Notes under the pieces: model-generated
What the model saw: the letters and a program-made list of their open reading frames with translations, nothing else
Told to the model about the DNA's origin: nothing
Databases searched by the model: none
Translations under genes and position numbers: made by a program
Part shown: in pieces, positions 28,490 through 37,720 of the stretch
Numbering within the stretch: the stretch's first letter is position 1
Layout: every line of letters starts with the position of its first letter
Origin: Rhodobacteraceae bacterium PARR1
GTDB taxonomy: Bacteria; Pseudomonadota; Alphaproteobacteria; Rhodobacterales; Rhodobacteraceae
Direction of reading: 5' to 3'
NCBI GenBank assembly: GCA_002256185.1
Contig: NKIT01000008.1
Location: 19,340-63,236, forward strand
DNA length: 43,897 nucleotides

Positions 28490-28519
28490 ACCCCGCGCAA
28501 TCATGGTATCGCACAAACC

Positions 28520-28537
28520 GATACATATCTGAAAATC
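28520..28537 (+). promoter_or_regulatory. Candidate shared operator GATACATATCTGAAAATC upstream of the ABC importer operon
   Basis: Immediately precedes a TTGACA -35-like hexamer (28540-28545); adjacent inverted repeat GTATCG-N7-CGATAC (28506-28524). Confidence 0.65.
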
Positions 28538-28730
28538 GGTTGACACAAGGGCGGCTGGCTCATTAGCCTTTGACCCAAGCGGACGGATTGCGATCAGCGG
28601 CAGGAGGAGGCTGCGGATCGCGCGAAAATCACCCGCCGACGAAGGACAGACCCGGATGCGCCGCCGGGTCACCACCGACAAATGAGGGCGCAACTGGGCC
28701 GAAACGGCCCGCGACATGGGAGGTCTATGG

Positions 28731-29999
28731 ATGAAACGCCTGTTCAGTGCGGCCGTTCTGGCTGCTGTATTTGCTTCTCCGATGGCGATGGCCAAGGAGA
28801 CGGTTGTGTGGTGGGACTTCCTCGGCGGCGGTGACGGCGTCCGGATGAAGAAGCTCATCGAAGACTTCAACGCCGCGCATGCCGACACCATCGAAATTCA
28901 GGCGACGACGCTGGATTGGGGTGTGCCCTTTTACACCAAGGTGCAAACCTCTGCCGCCGTGGGCGAAGGCCCGGACGTGATGACCTATCACGCCTCGCGC
29001 ATTCCGCTGGCCGTCAGCCAAAGCACCCTGACCGAAATCACGCCTGACGACATGGCGGCGATGGGCCTCAGCGCCGACAGCTTTGCCAAGGAAACCTGGG
29101 ATGCGGTCAACGTCGATGGCAAGCAATATGCCGTGCCCTTCGATACGCACCCCATCGTGCTGTATTACAACAAGGACTTGCTGGAAAAGTCGGGTCTGAT
29201 CGGGGCTGATGGCCTGCCCGCTGGCTTGGACGGCAAGGACAACTTCACCGCCGCACTGCAAAAGCTGAAGGATGACGGCAACGAATGGTCCATCGTGCAG
29301 GTGACCGCTGACGGCGGCTTTGCCTTCCGCACGATCTATTCGCTGCTCTGCCAGCAGAACGGCAGCATCGGCGGCGATGGCGCGTGGTTCCCCGATGACA
29401 ACGCCGACAAACTGGCCAATGCCGTGCAGGTCATTTCGGATTGGGTCGGCGCGGGCTTCAACCCCAGCTACACCGACTATCCGTCGACCGTGGCGCTGTT
29501 CACCTCGGGCGCGTCGCCCTTCATGATCAACGGCGTGTGGGAAGTCCCGACCATGGTTGACCTGCAATCGCAGGGCAAACTGTTCAACTGGGGTGCCATC
29601 GAACTGCCGGTGCTGTTCGACAAGCCCTGCACCTATGCAGACAGCCACTCTTTCGCCATCCCGAACAACGCGGGCAAACCTGCGACCCCGGAAAAGCATG
29701 CGGCCGTGCTTGAGGTCATCAAGTATATGTCCGACAACTCGCTCTTCTGGGCGACGGCGGGTCACGTTCCGGCCAACGTGGCTGTGACCGAAACCGCCGA
29801 ATACAAGGCGATGCAGCCGCAGGCGACCTATGCCAAGCTGACCGCCAATCAGGTGTTCGACCCCAAGTCGGTGCATGCCGGTGTGGCCTCTGCCCTGTTT
29901 GACTCGGCAGGCAACGCCTTTACCGCAGCGATCAACGGCGAAACCGATCCCGCCACTGCCGTTGCGGAAATGAAAGCCACCATGGACGCGCTGCAATAA
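28731..29999 (+). CDS. Extracellular sugar-binding protein of ABC transporter
   Basis: Signal peptide MKRLFSAAVLAAVFASPMAMA, KETVVWWDFLGGGDGVRMKKLIEDFNAAH; family 1 solute-binding protein. The ORF track begins at 28716. Confidence 0.92.
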   Translation: MKRLFSAAVLAAVFASPMAMAKETVVWWDFLGGGDGVRMKKLIEDFNAAHADTIEIQATTLDWGVPFYTKVQTSAAVGEGPDVMTYHASRIPLAVSQSTLTEITPDDMAAMGLSADSFAKETWDAVNVDGKQYAVPFDTHPIVLYYNKDLLEKSGLIGADGLPAGLDGKDNFTAALQKLKDDGNEWSIVQVTADGGFAFRTIYSLLCQQNGSIGGDGAWFPDDNADKLANAVQVISDWVGAGFNPSYTDYPSTVALFTSGASPFMINGVWEVPTMVDLQSQGKLFNWGAIELPVLFDKPCTYADSHSFAIPNNAGKPATPEKHAAVLEVIKYMSDNSLFWATAGHVPANVAVTETAEYKAMQPQATYAKLTANQVFDPKSVHAGVASALFDSAGNAFTAAINGETDPATAVAEMKATMDALQ

Positions 30000-30009
30000 C
30001 GCGCATCTT

Positions 30010-30039
30010 TTGGCGGGCCTTGACCCCAAGGCCCGCCAA
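30010..30039 (+). promoter_or_regulatory. Stem-loop in binding protein/permease intergenic region
   Basis: TTGGCGGGCCTTG-accc-CAAGGCCCGCCAA: perfect 13-bp stem, 4-nt loop. Confidence 0.85.
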
Positions 30040-30059
30040 TCTGCGCCCGCCAATCTGCG
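30032..30059. repeat. 14-bp direct repeat cccgccaatctgcg x2
   Basis: Two identical adjacent copies, overlapping the right arm of the stem-loop. Confidence 0.8.
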
Positions 30060-30102
30060 CCCGCCGAACCGCATCCGACAATTCGCACCGACCGGAGGCC
30101 AC

Positions 30103-30981
30103 ATGCTCAGGAACCGTCGCAGCGACCTTGTCGTCGCCTATCTGCTGACCGCCCCTTTCATCCTTGTCTACGCATGGCTGTTCGTCTGGCCGGTGGTGCA
30201 GATGGTGATGCTGACCTTTACCGACGCGCCACTGATCGGCGACGGCAAAGCGGTTGGTTTCGCCAATTACGAACGGATGTTCAAAGACCCGGTGTTCTTC
30301 AAGGCGATCTGGAACACCTCGTATTTCGTCCTCTTGACCGTGATCCCCGGCACCGCTGTCGCCCTTGGCATCGCGCTGATGGTGTCGCGTCTGGGGGGAT
30401 GGCTGCAAAGCGCGGTGCTGGCGGCGTTCTTCCTGCCCTATATCCTGCCGGTCACCGTGGTCTATGTGATCTGGGATTGGCTGACCAACGTGCAATTCGG
30501 GATGCTGCAAAGCGTGCTGGAATGGGTGACAGGCCGCCCCGTCAACCTGTGGCGCGCGATCCCGTGGTTCATGCCCAGCGTGGCGGTCATCACCATCTGG
30601 TGGACCAACGGCTTTTCGATCCTGCTGTTTCTGGCAGGCTTGCGGAACATCCCCAAAGACCTCTATGAGGCGGCGGCTTTGGACGGTGCCACCCGCTGGC
30701 AGATGTTCAGCCGCATCACCTGGCCCCTGATCTGGCCGATCACCGTGCTGTGCCTGACGATCCAACTGATCCTGCAACTGAAGATCTTCGATCAGGTCTA
30801 TCTCTTTGCAACCGGCGGGCGCACGCAGGCGACGATGGTGCTGGTCCAGTATATTTACGAACAGGCATTCCAAAAGAACGCCAGCGGCTATGCGGCAACG
30901 ATTGCGCTGGCCTTGTTCGTGATCGTCGTCGTGTTCTCTGTCCTGCAATTCCAACTTCTTCGCATCCGGGGGCAGAAATGA
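30103..30981 (+). CDS. Carbohydrate ABC transporter permease (MalF-type)
   Basis: MLRNRRSDLVVAYLLTAPFILVYAWLFVWPVVQMV; EAA loop DLYEAAALDGATRWQMFSRITWPLIWP; SD GGAGG before ATG 30103. Confidence 0.9.
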   Translation: MLRNRRSDLVVAYLLTAPFILVYAWLFVWPVVQMVMLTFTDAPLIGDGKAVGFANYERMFKDPVFFKAIWNTSYFVLLTVIPGTAVALGIALMVSRLGGWLQSAVLAAFFLPYILPVTVVYVIWDWLTNVQFGMLQSVLEWVTGRPVNLWRAIPWFMPSVAVITIWWTNGFSILLFLAGLRNIPKDLYEAAALDGATRWQMFSRITWPLIWPITVLCLTIQLILQLKIFDQVYLFATGGRTQATMVLVQYIYEQAFQKNASGYAATIALALFVIVVVFSVLQFQLLRIRGQK

Positions 30982-31853
30982 GCGGCGATCCCACCACCCG
31001 CGACACCTCGCAATCCACGGCGCTGTCACATCTGACACGCTCTCCGGCGGGGATACTCCTGACCCTGCTGACGCTGATCTGCGCCGCGATCTGGTTCTTT
31101 CCGATCTACTGGGCCATCATCACCAGCCTGCGCAGCGATCAGGCCACGGTTCAGGAATTCGGGATGCTGCCGACCGAGCCGACGCTCAGCGGCTATATCT
31201 TCGCCATCGTCAATTCCGAACTGCCGATCTGGTATCTGAACTCCACCATCGTGTCGGTCAGCGTCACCGTTCTGGTGGTGTTCATGTCCGCCTGCACCGG
31301 CTTTGCCATCTCGCAACTCAGGTTTCCGGGGCGGATGGTGCTATGGTGGACGATCCTTACCAGCTTCATGGTGCCGATCACGGCGCTGATCGTGAACCAC
31401 TTCATCATCATCGCCGGGGTCAAACTGCTGAACACCCATATCGGGATGATCCTGCCGATGCTCCTTAGCCCCGTCACGGTCATCGTCTACAAGCAATTCT
31501 TCGACGGCCTGCCCAAGGAATTCCGCGAGGCGGCGGTGATGGACGGCGCAACCGAACTCCAAGTGTTCCTGCGGGTGTTCCTCCCGATGAACTGGGGGGT
31601 GACCACCGCGCTGGCCATCATCACCTTCATCGGCGCGTGGAACAGCTTCCTGTGGCCGTTCCTCGTGGCGCAGGATGAGAAGATGATGACCGTCACCGTC
31701 GGTGTCTCTGCGGTGCAGGATGCATACGGCGTGGCCTATGGCCGCGTGCTGGCCGGGGCGGTGCTGGCCTCCTTGCCGGTGGCGCTGGCCTATCTGTTCT
31801 TTCAACGCCGCGTCACGCAGGCAATCACTCTTTCTGCTGGGATCAAGGGATAG
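30978..31853 (+). CDS. Carbohydrate ABC transporter permease (MalG-type)
   Basis: MSGDPTTRDTSQSTALSHLTRSPAG...; EAA loop EFREAAVMDGATELQVFLRVFLPMNWG; ATGA overlap with the upstream permease. Confidence 0.9.
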   Translation: MSGDPTTRDTSQSTALSHLTRSPAGILLTLLTLICAAIWFFPIYWAIITSLRSDQATVQEFGMLPTEPTLSGYIFAIVNSELPIWYLNSTIVSVSVTVLVVFMSACTGFAISQLRFPGRMVLWWTILTSFMVPITALIVNHFIIIAGVKLLNTHIGMILPMLLSPVTVIVYKQFFDGLPKEFREAAVMDGATELQVFLRVFLPMNWGVTTALAIITFIGAWNSFLWPFLVAQDEKMMTVTVGVSAVQDAYGVAYGRVLAGAVLASLPVALAYLFFQRRVTQAITLSAGIKG

Positions 31854-31855
31854 TC

Positions 31856-32941
31856 ATGGCGTCTGTAGAGCTTTCTCAACTGACCAAGCGGTTCGGCGGG
31901 TTAGAGGTCATCAGCGGTCTGAACCTGTCGGTCGAGGACGGGTCGTTCTGCGCCCTTCTCGGCCCCTCAGGCTGCGGCAAATCCACGCTTTTGCGAATGG
32001 TGGCGGGGCTGGAAACGGTGACCAGCGGCACGGTGCGCATCGGCGACCGTGACGTGACCAGCACGGAACCCAAAAGCCGCGGCGTGGCGATGGTGTTCCA
32101 ATCCTACGCCCTTTATCCGCACCTGACGGTGGCCGAAAACATCGCCTTCAGCTTGTCTTTGGCCGGGGTGTCCAAGGCGAAGAAAACCGAACATGTCGCC
32201 CGCGTTGCCGCCATGCTGCGCCTTGAACCGCTGCTGGAACGCAAACCTGCCCAACTGTCCGGCGGTCAGCGCCAGCGTGTTGCCATCGGTCGCGCCTTGG
32301 TGCGCGATCCGTCGGTGTTCCTGTTCGATGAACCCTTGTCGAACCTTGACGCCCTTCTGCGCGTGCAGATGCGTCTGGAACTGGCCAAACTGCACAATGA
32401 CCTGAAAACCACGATGATCTACGTGACCCATGATCAGGTTGAGGCCATGACCTTGGCCGACAAGATCGTGGTCTTGGACAAGGGCGTGATCTCTCAGGCT
32501 GGGTCCCCGTGGGAGCTTTACAATCGCCCCGCCAACCGCTTTGTCGCGGGCTTCATCGGCTCGCCGGGGATGAATTTCCTGAAAGGGCAGGCGCGGCACA
32601 CGGGCGACGGTGTCAGCGTCACCTTGCAAGGCGGCATCACCCTGACCCTGCCGCCCCGCGCCGTTGCCGCTTTCACAGGCGAACGCAGTGTGGAAATCGG
32701 TATCCGCCCGGAACATGTGACGCTCGCCAGTGGTTCGGATGCACAGATCAGTGGCAAGGCATCAGTCGTGGAATATCTGGGCAACACATCCTTCGCCTAT
32801 GTCGACACAGCCCAAGGGTCCATCATCGTGCAGGCAGACGGCGCCACCCGGATCAATGCGGGCGATACGGTTGGACTGGCCCTGACCACGGCAGAGGCCC
32901 ATATCTTTGACGACACCGGCCAAGCCTGGCCGCATCTCTGA
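31856..32941 (+). CDS. Sugar ABC transporter ATP-binding protein (UgpC/MsmK-like)
   Basis: [58 protein letters not shown]. Confidence 0.93.
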   Translation: MASVELSQLTKRFGGLEVISGLNLSVEDGSFCALLGPSGCGKSTLLRMVAGLETVTSGTVRIGDRDVTSTEPKSRGVAMVFQSYALYPHLTVAENIAFSLSLAGVSKAKKTEHVARVAAMLRLEPLLERKPAQLSGGQRQRVAIGRALVRDPSVFLFDEPLSNLDALLRVQMRLELAKLHNDLKTTMIYVTHDQVEAMTLADKIVVLDKGVISQAGSPWELYNRPANRFVAGFIGSPGMNFLKGQARHTGDGVSVTLQGGITLTLPPRAVAAFTGERSVEIGIRPEHVTLASGSDAQISGKASVVEYLGNTSFAYVDTAQGSIIVQADGATRINAGDTVGLALTTAEAHIFDDTGQAWPHL

Positions 32942-32956
32942 CATCAGGACAGTTTC

Positions 32957-33946
32957 ATGCAGTATCGTCGTCTCGGCAAATCCGGCCTTCAGGTCAGCGC
33001 CTTTTCCTTCGGGTCTTGGGTGACCTTCGCCAAGCAGGTCGACATTGCCCCCGCCAAGGAGATGATGCAGGCCGCCTATGACGCGGGCATCAATTTCTTT
33101 GACAACGCCGAAGGCTATGAACAGGGCCGCTCTGAACTGGTCATGGGCCAAGCGATTGATGAATTGGGCTGGGGCCGGGACAGCTATATCGTCTCGTCCA
33201 AGGTGTTCTGGGGTGGCACAAAACCCACCCAGCGCGGCCTGTCGGCCAAGCATGTCACCGACGCCTGCCATGCCGCGCTGAAACGGCTTCGGGTGGATTA
33301 TCTGGACCTCTACTTCTGCCATCGCCCCGATGTGGACACGCCCATCGAAGAAACCGTCCGCGCGATGCACAACCTGATCACTCAAGGCAAGGTGCTGTAC
33401 TGGGGCACTAGCGAATGGTCGGCGCAGCAGATCACCGAAGCCCACGCCATCGCCGCCCGCTGGGGCCTGACCCCGCCGACGATGGAGCAGCCGCAGTATA
33501 ACCTGTTCGAACGCCAAAAGGTCGAAGGCGACTACGCCCCGATCTATGACACCTTCGGTCTGGGCACCACGATCTGGTCGCCCCTCGCCTCGGGTCTGCT
33601 GACGGGCAAATACAACGACGGCATCCCGCAAGACGCCCGCGCGGCGCTGCCGGGATACGAATGGCTGCGCGACATTTTTACCGGCACCGAAGGACAGGCC
33701 CGCATCGCCAAGGTGCGCGACCTAGCCGCATTGGCCGGACGGATCGGCATGCCGCTGCATCACATGGCGCTGGCGTGGTGCCTGACCAATCCCCGCGTCT
33801 CCACCGTGATCCTTGGCGCATCCCGCCTGTCGCAACTGACGGACAACCTTGCCGCGCTGGACCGTGTCGCCGACCTGACCCCCGATGTGCTGGCCGAGGT
33901 TGAGGCGATCATGGCGAACAAACCCGCCGCCCCGCAACGGTTCTGA
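32957..33946 (+). CDS. Aldo/keto reductase (Kv-beta/YghZ-like)
   Basis: MQYRRLGKSGLQVSAFSFGSWVTF, DAGINFFDNAEGYEQGRSE, DLYFCHRPDVDTPIEETVRAMHNLI, WSPLASGLLTGKYNDGIP. Confidence 0.93.
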   Translation: MQYRRLGKSGLQVSAFSFGSWVTFAKQVDIAPAKEMMQAAYDAGINFFDNAEGYEQGRSELVMGQAIDELGWGRDSYIVSSKVFWGGTKPTQRGLSAKHVTDACHAALKRLRVDYLDLYFCHRPDVDTPIEETVRAMHNLITQGKVLYWGTSEWSAQQITEAHAIAARWGLTPPTMEQPQYNLFERQKVEGDYAPIYDTFGLGTTIWSPLASGLLTGKYNDGIPQDARAALPGYEWLRDIFTGTEGQARIAKVRDLAALAGRIGMPLHHMALAWCLTNPRVSTVILGASRLSQLTDNLAALDRVADLTPDVLAEVEAIMANKPAAPQRF

Positions 33947-34698
33947 TGTTTCTGTCGCGCCTCCTGCGCCCCGATGGCCGCCCGGCGATCATCCTGCGTC
34001 AGGGGCGCGAGGCTGCGATGCTGAAAGCCGCGCCGGATGATCCGATGCCCTTGACCGGCATCGGGGTCGGGCAGGGCTTGGCCGACATCATCCTGCGGCG
34101 CGGTCTGGGTGATCCGGTCGACGTCGAGGATTTGTCGGCCCAAGGTCGGCTCTTGCTGCCGGTCTGGGCCGCGCAGACCGTGCATCTGCCGCTGGGTGTC
34201 GCCGAAGCCCCCTTGCCTGTGGTGCACCTGCGCCCCGGTCAGCCCTTTCAGACTGCGCCGAGCTTTACGCTTGAAGGCGGGATTGCCGCACTGGTTGCGG
34301 CAGGTGGGGCAGGGGCCGTGCTGGGCTGGGTGCAATACCACCTTGTCACCTGCGCCGCGCTTGGGCAGCGGCAACTGTCCTTCGGGCCGGAACTGGTGGT
34401 CAGCGCTGACAGCCCCACGGGCGGCGGAACGGGTGGCTTGTTTGCCGCCGATGGCAGCCAGCGCAGCTTTCCCTTGCCGCAGGTCGGGCGGGGCGATGAT
34501 GGCGCGGTCGCCGACCTGCCCCCCGATACGCTGATGCTGCGCCGCCTGTCGCGCTGGTTGATCCGCCCGGCCTCTGCCCAAGGTCTTGTCGCGCTGGAAA
34601 GTCGCCATGTCGGCGCGGGATTGCCACTGCGCAATCCGCTACAGGCTGTCAATGGTCAGCACATCCAGCCCATGTCGGCCATCACGGGCCAGGTGTGA
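33946..34698 (+). CDS. Hypothetical protein (250 aa) translationally coupled to the aldo/keto reductase
   Basis: TGATG overlap at 33944-33948; no family recognised by eye. Confidence 0.7.
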   Translation: MFLSRLLRPDGRPAIILRQGREAAMLKAAPDDPMPLTGIGVGQGLADIILRRGLGDPVDVEDLSAQGRLLLPVWAAQTVHLPLGVAEAPLPVVHLRPGQPFQTAPSFTLEGGIAALVAAGGAGAVLGWVQYHLVTCAALGQRQLSFGPELVVSADSPTGGGTGGLFAADGSQRSFPLPQVGRGDDGAVADLPPDTLMLRRLSRWLIRPASAQGLVALESRHVGAGLPLRNPLQAVNGQHIQPMSAITGQV

Positions 34699-34700
34699 CC

Positions 34701-35276
34701 TCAGCGCCGGGCCAGCAGCTTCAGCCCCAGCCACAGGATCAGCAGCGCGGCGATCAGCCCCGTGGTATCGCCGATCAGGATCACAAGTCCTTCGGCCGGG
34801 CTCAGCCCGTATGCCAGTCGCAACGCAATCAGATTAAAGACCGAGGCCGCCACCCCCACCGCCATCAACAGCGGCACCCGCAGCATGCCCACCCTCAACT
34901 CCGCCGCGCCACCGATCCGCCGCCCGATGGCAAAGGCCAGCGGTGCCGCCACGAGGCTGGCCGCCGAGCCGAACAGAATGTCGGCATCAAAGGCCCGCGC
35001 CCCGGCGAAATGCAGATTGCACAGCAGCGCCCCCGGCAGCAGGAACAGCACCGACCGCCAGCCATAAAGCCAGGCCGTCAACACCCGCACCCCATGCGGC
35101 AGGAACAGAAAGCTCATGACCGTGGCAGGCAGCAGCGCCTGTTGCAGCGGCAAGACGACCGTCGCCATCAGGAAATAAGCCCAGACGTACAGCGCAGAAA
35201 TCGCAAGGCACAGACAAAGCTGCCGTGGCAGTCCGGGAAGCGGCGAACCCCTTTCGCCGTCACTGGGTCCGGTCAT
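34701..35276 (-). CDS. MASE1-like integral membrane protein without an evident output domain
   Basis: Several TM helices, FLPHGVRVLTAWLYGWRSVLFLLPGALL; alternative start at 35297. Confidence 0.65.
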   Translation of the reverse strand: MTGPSDGERGSPLPGLPRQLCLCLAISALYVWAYFLMATVVLPLQQALLPATVMSFLFLPHGVRVLTAWLYGWRSVLFLLPGALLCNLHFAGARAFDADILFGSAASLVAAPLAFAIGRRIGGAAELRVGMLRVPLLMAVGVAASVFNLIALRLAYGLSPAEGLVILIGDTTGLIAALLILWLGLKLLARR

Positions 35277-35427
35277 GGGCACTTGTCTGCATGCCATGAC
35301 CTTCGCGTCGTTCCAGTTCGGATTGGAACAGGGATTTCAACGCGCGGATGGCCTGTGCCGCTTCGGCATAATCTTCATCCGCCGAGGTTTGCGTCGTGCC
35401 GGGGCGCGGGCCAAACCATTCAGTCAT
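35260..35427 (-). CDS. Small hypothetical protein overlapping the MASE1-like gene start
   Basis: MTEWFGPRPGTTQTSADEDYAEAAQAIRALKSLFQSELERREGHGMQTSAHDRTQ; the 117-aa ORF in the track (start 35613) is probably over-extended. Confidence 0.4.
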   Translation of the reverse strand: MTEWFGPRPGTTQTSADEDYAEAAQAIRALKSLFQSELERREGHGMQTSAHDRTQ

Positions 35428-35642
35428 GAGAATTCGGATTCTTGCGCTGTCCACGACAGATGCCCCATACCAAAGCATATGCAGATTAGTTGAGATGTCC
35501 CGGACGGAACAGACATATTTTCGGCAGGCGCAAAAAGACAAAAGTATCGGAATGACATTCCATCCGCACACGTCCCGCAGCAAGCCCGCCGCGTGGAGCG
35601 TGCCCGCCGCCACAGCCTGATGGCATGACGGCGGGTTTGGCC

Positions 35643-36710
<1,068 letters not shown>

Positions 36711-36713
36711 GAC

Positions 36714-37709
36714 CTACTCCGCCGCCTGTGCCAGTTGCTGCACCGTCAGCAGCCCGTCCGCGCCTACGATCACGGGTTCGGGGTTCATGACATAGCCGCC
36801 GAACACATCCTTGCCGCCATCGGCAAAGCCCATGATCACCAGCCCCTGCGGTCCATCGACAATCCGCGCAGCATAGCGGCGGCAGGGTTCGGCCCCATCA
36901 AGGAACGGCCCCGGCGCAATGCGCCACGGCCCGCGCGGATGATCGGCCATCAGGTAATGCGTGCCGGTCACCGGCATTTCCGGATTGTCACGGCGGTATT
37001 GGTCTGACCAATGCGTGCCCGAGGTGCAGAACAGGCAATACCAATGCTTGCCCACCTGAAACACCTGCGGCACCTCAAGCTGGCCAAAACCGCCATGGAA
37101 CACCGGGGGCTGCAATTCCCATGTCACCAGATCGGCCGATGTGGCAAAGCCGATGGCCCCACCCGCATTCGGTTCCGGCACACCCGGAACGCGGGCGGTG
37201 AAATACATCAGCCAGCCCTTGCCATCCGGGTCACGCATCACCCACGGGTCGCGCATGGCGCGGTCGTGCCAATGGCCGATGGCATGGTCTTTTTCATAGC
37301 AATCGGCATTCGGTCCGGTCAGGTCCAGCGCCAGCCCGTCGCCCACCCGTTCCCAATTGTGCAGGTCGGTCGATGTCGCATGCCCGACGCGCTGATACAT
37401 CGACGCCTCAGCCAAAGTGGTCCCGGTATAGAACAGATGCCACAGCCCGGTGTCATCCTGCACGACGGACCCCGTCCACGTGGTGCTGTCATCCCAAGCC
37501 GCGCCATTGCGCTGGGGTTCAAACGTGGTGCCAAGGTCGGTCCAGTTGACCAGATCCTTTGACGTGGCATGGCGCTGCGTGGCCTTCAGGTGCCGCGCGT
37601 CCGGATCGATCAGCGATTTCGGCGCTTGCAGGAAATAGCCGTGATAGGTGTCGCCATCCTTGGCGTACCAGCTATCCCAGAACCACAGGTCGGAATGTTT
37701 GAAGGACAT
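36714..37709 (-). CDS. Five-bladed beta-propeller glycosidase, GH32/GH43/GH68-like
   Basis: MSFKHSDLWFWDSWYAKDGDTYHGYFLQAP, WTGSVVQDDTGLWHLFYTGT, RDPWVMRDPDGKGWLMYFTAR. Start reset to ATG 37709; the 486-aa ORF in the track runs into the permease gene. Confidence 0.82.
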   Translation of the reverse strand: MSFKHSDLWFWDSWYAKDGDTYHGYFLQAPKSLIDPDARHLKATQRHATSKDLVNWTDLGTTFEPQRNGAAWDDSTTWTGSVVQDDTGLWHLFYTGTTLAEASMYQRVGHATSTDLHNWERVGDGLALDLTGPNADCYEKDHAIGHWHDRAMRDPWVMRDPDGKGWLMYFTARVPGVPEPNAGGAIGFATSADLVTWELQPPVFHGGFGQLEVPQVFQVGKHWYCLFCTSGTHWSDQYRRDNPEMPVTGTHYLMADHPRGPWRIAPGPFLDGAEPCRRYAARIVDGPQGLVIMGFADGGKDVFGGYVMNPEPVIVGADGLLTVQQLAQAAE

Positions 37710-37720
37710 GATGCGACTCC

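Noticed and set aside
25733-28891. 1052-aa antisense ORF opposite GH2
   Set aside because: Shadow ORF of high-GC coding DNA; low-complexity His/Arg/Gly/Gln-rich translation with no domain, while the opposite strand encodes a clear GH2 enzyme.
35603-35640. CCCGCCG/CGGCGGG hairpin after the ABC ATPase gene as terminator
   Set aside because: Stem arms plausible but the loop is long and there is no U-tract on the minus-strand transcript; not called as a feature.
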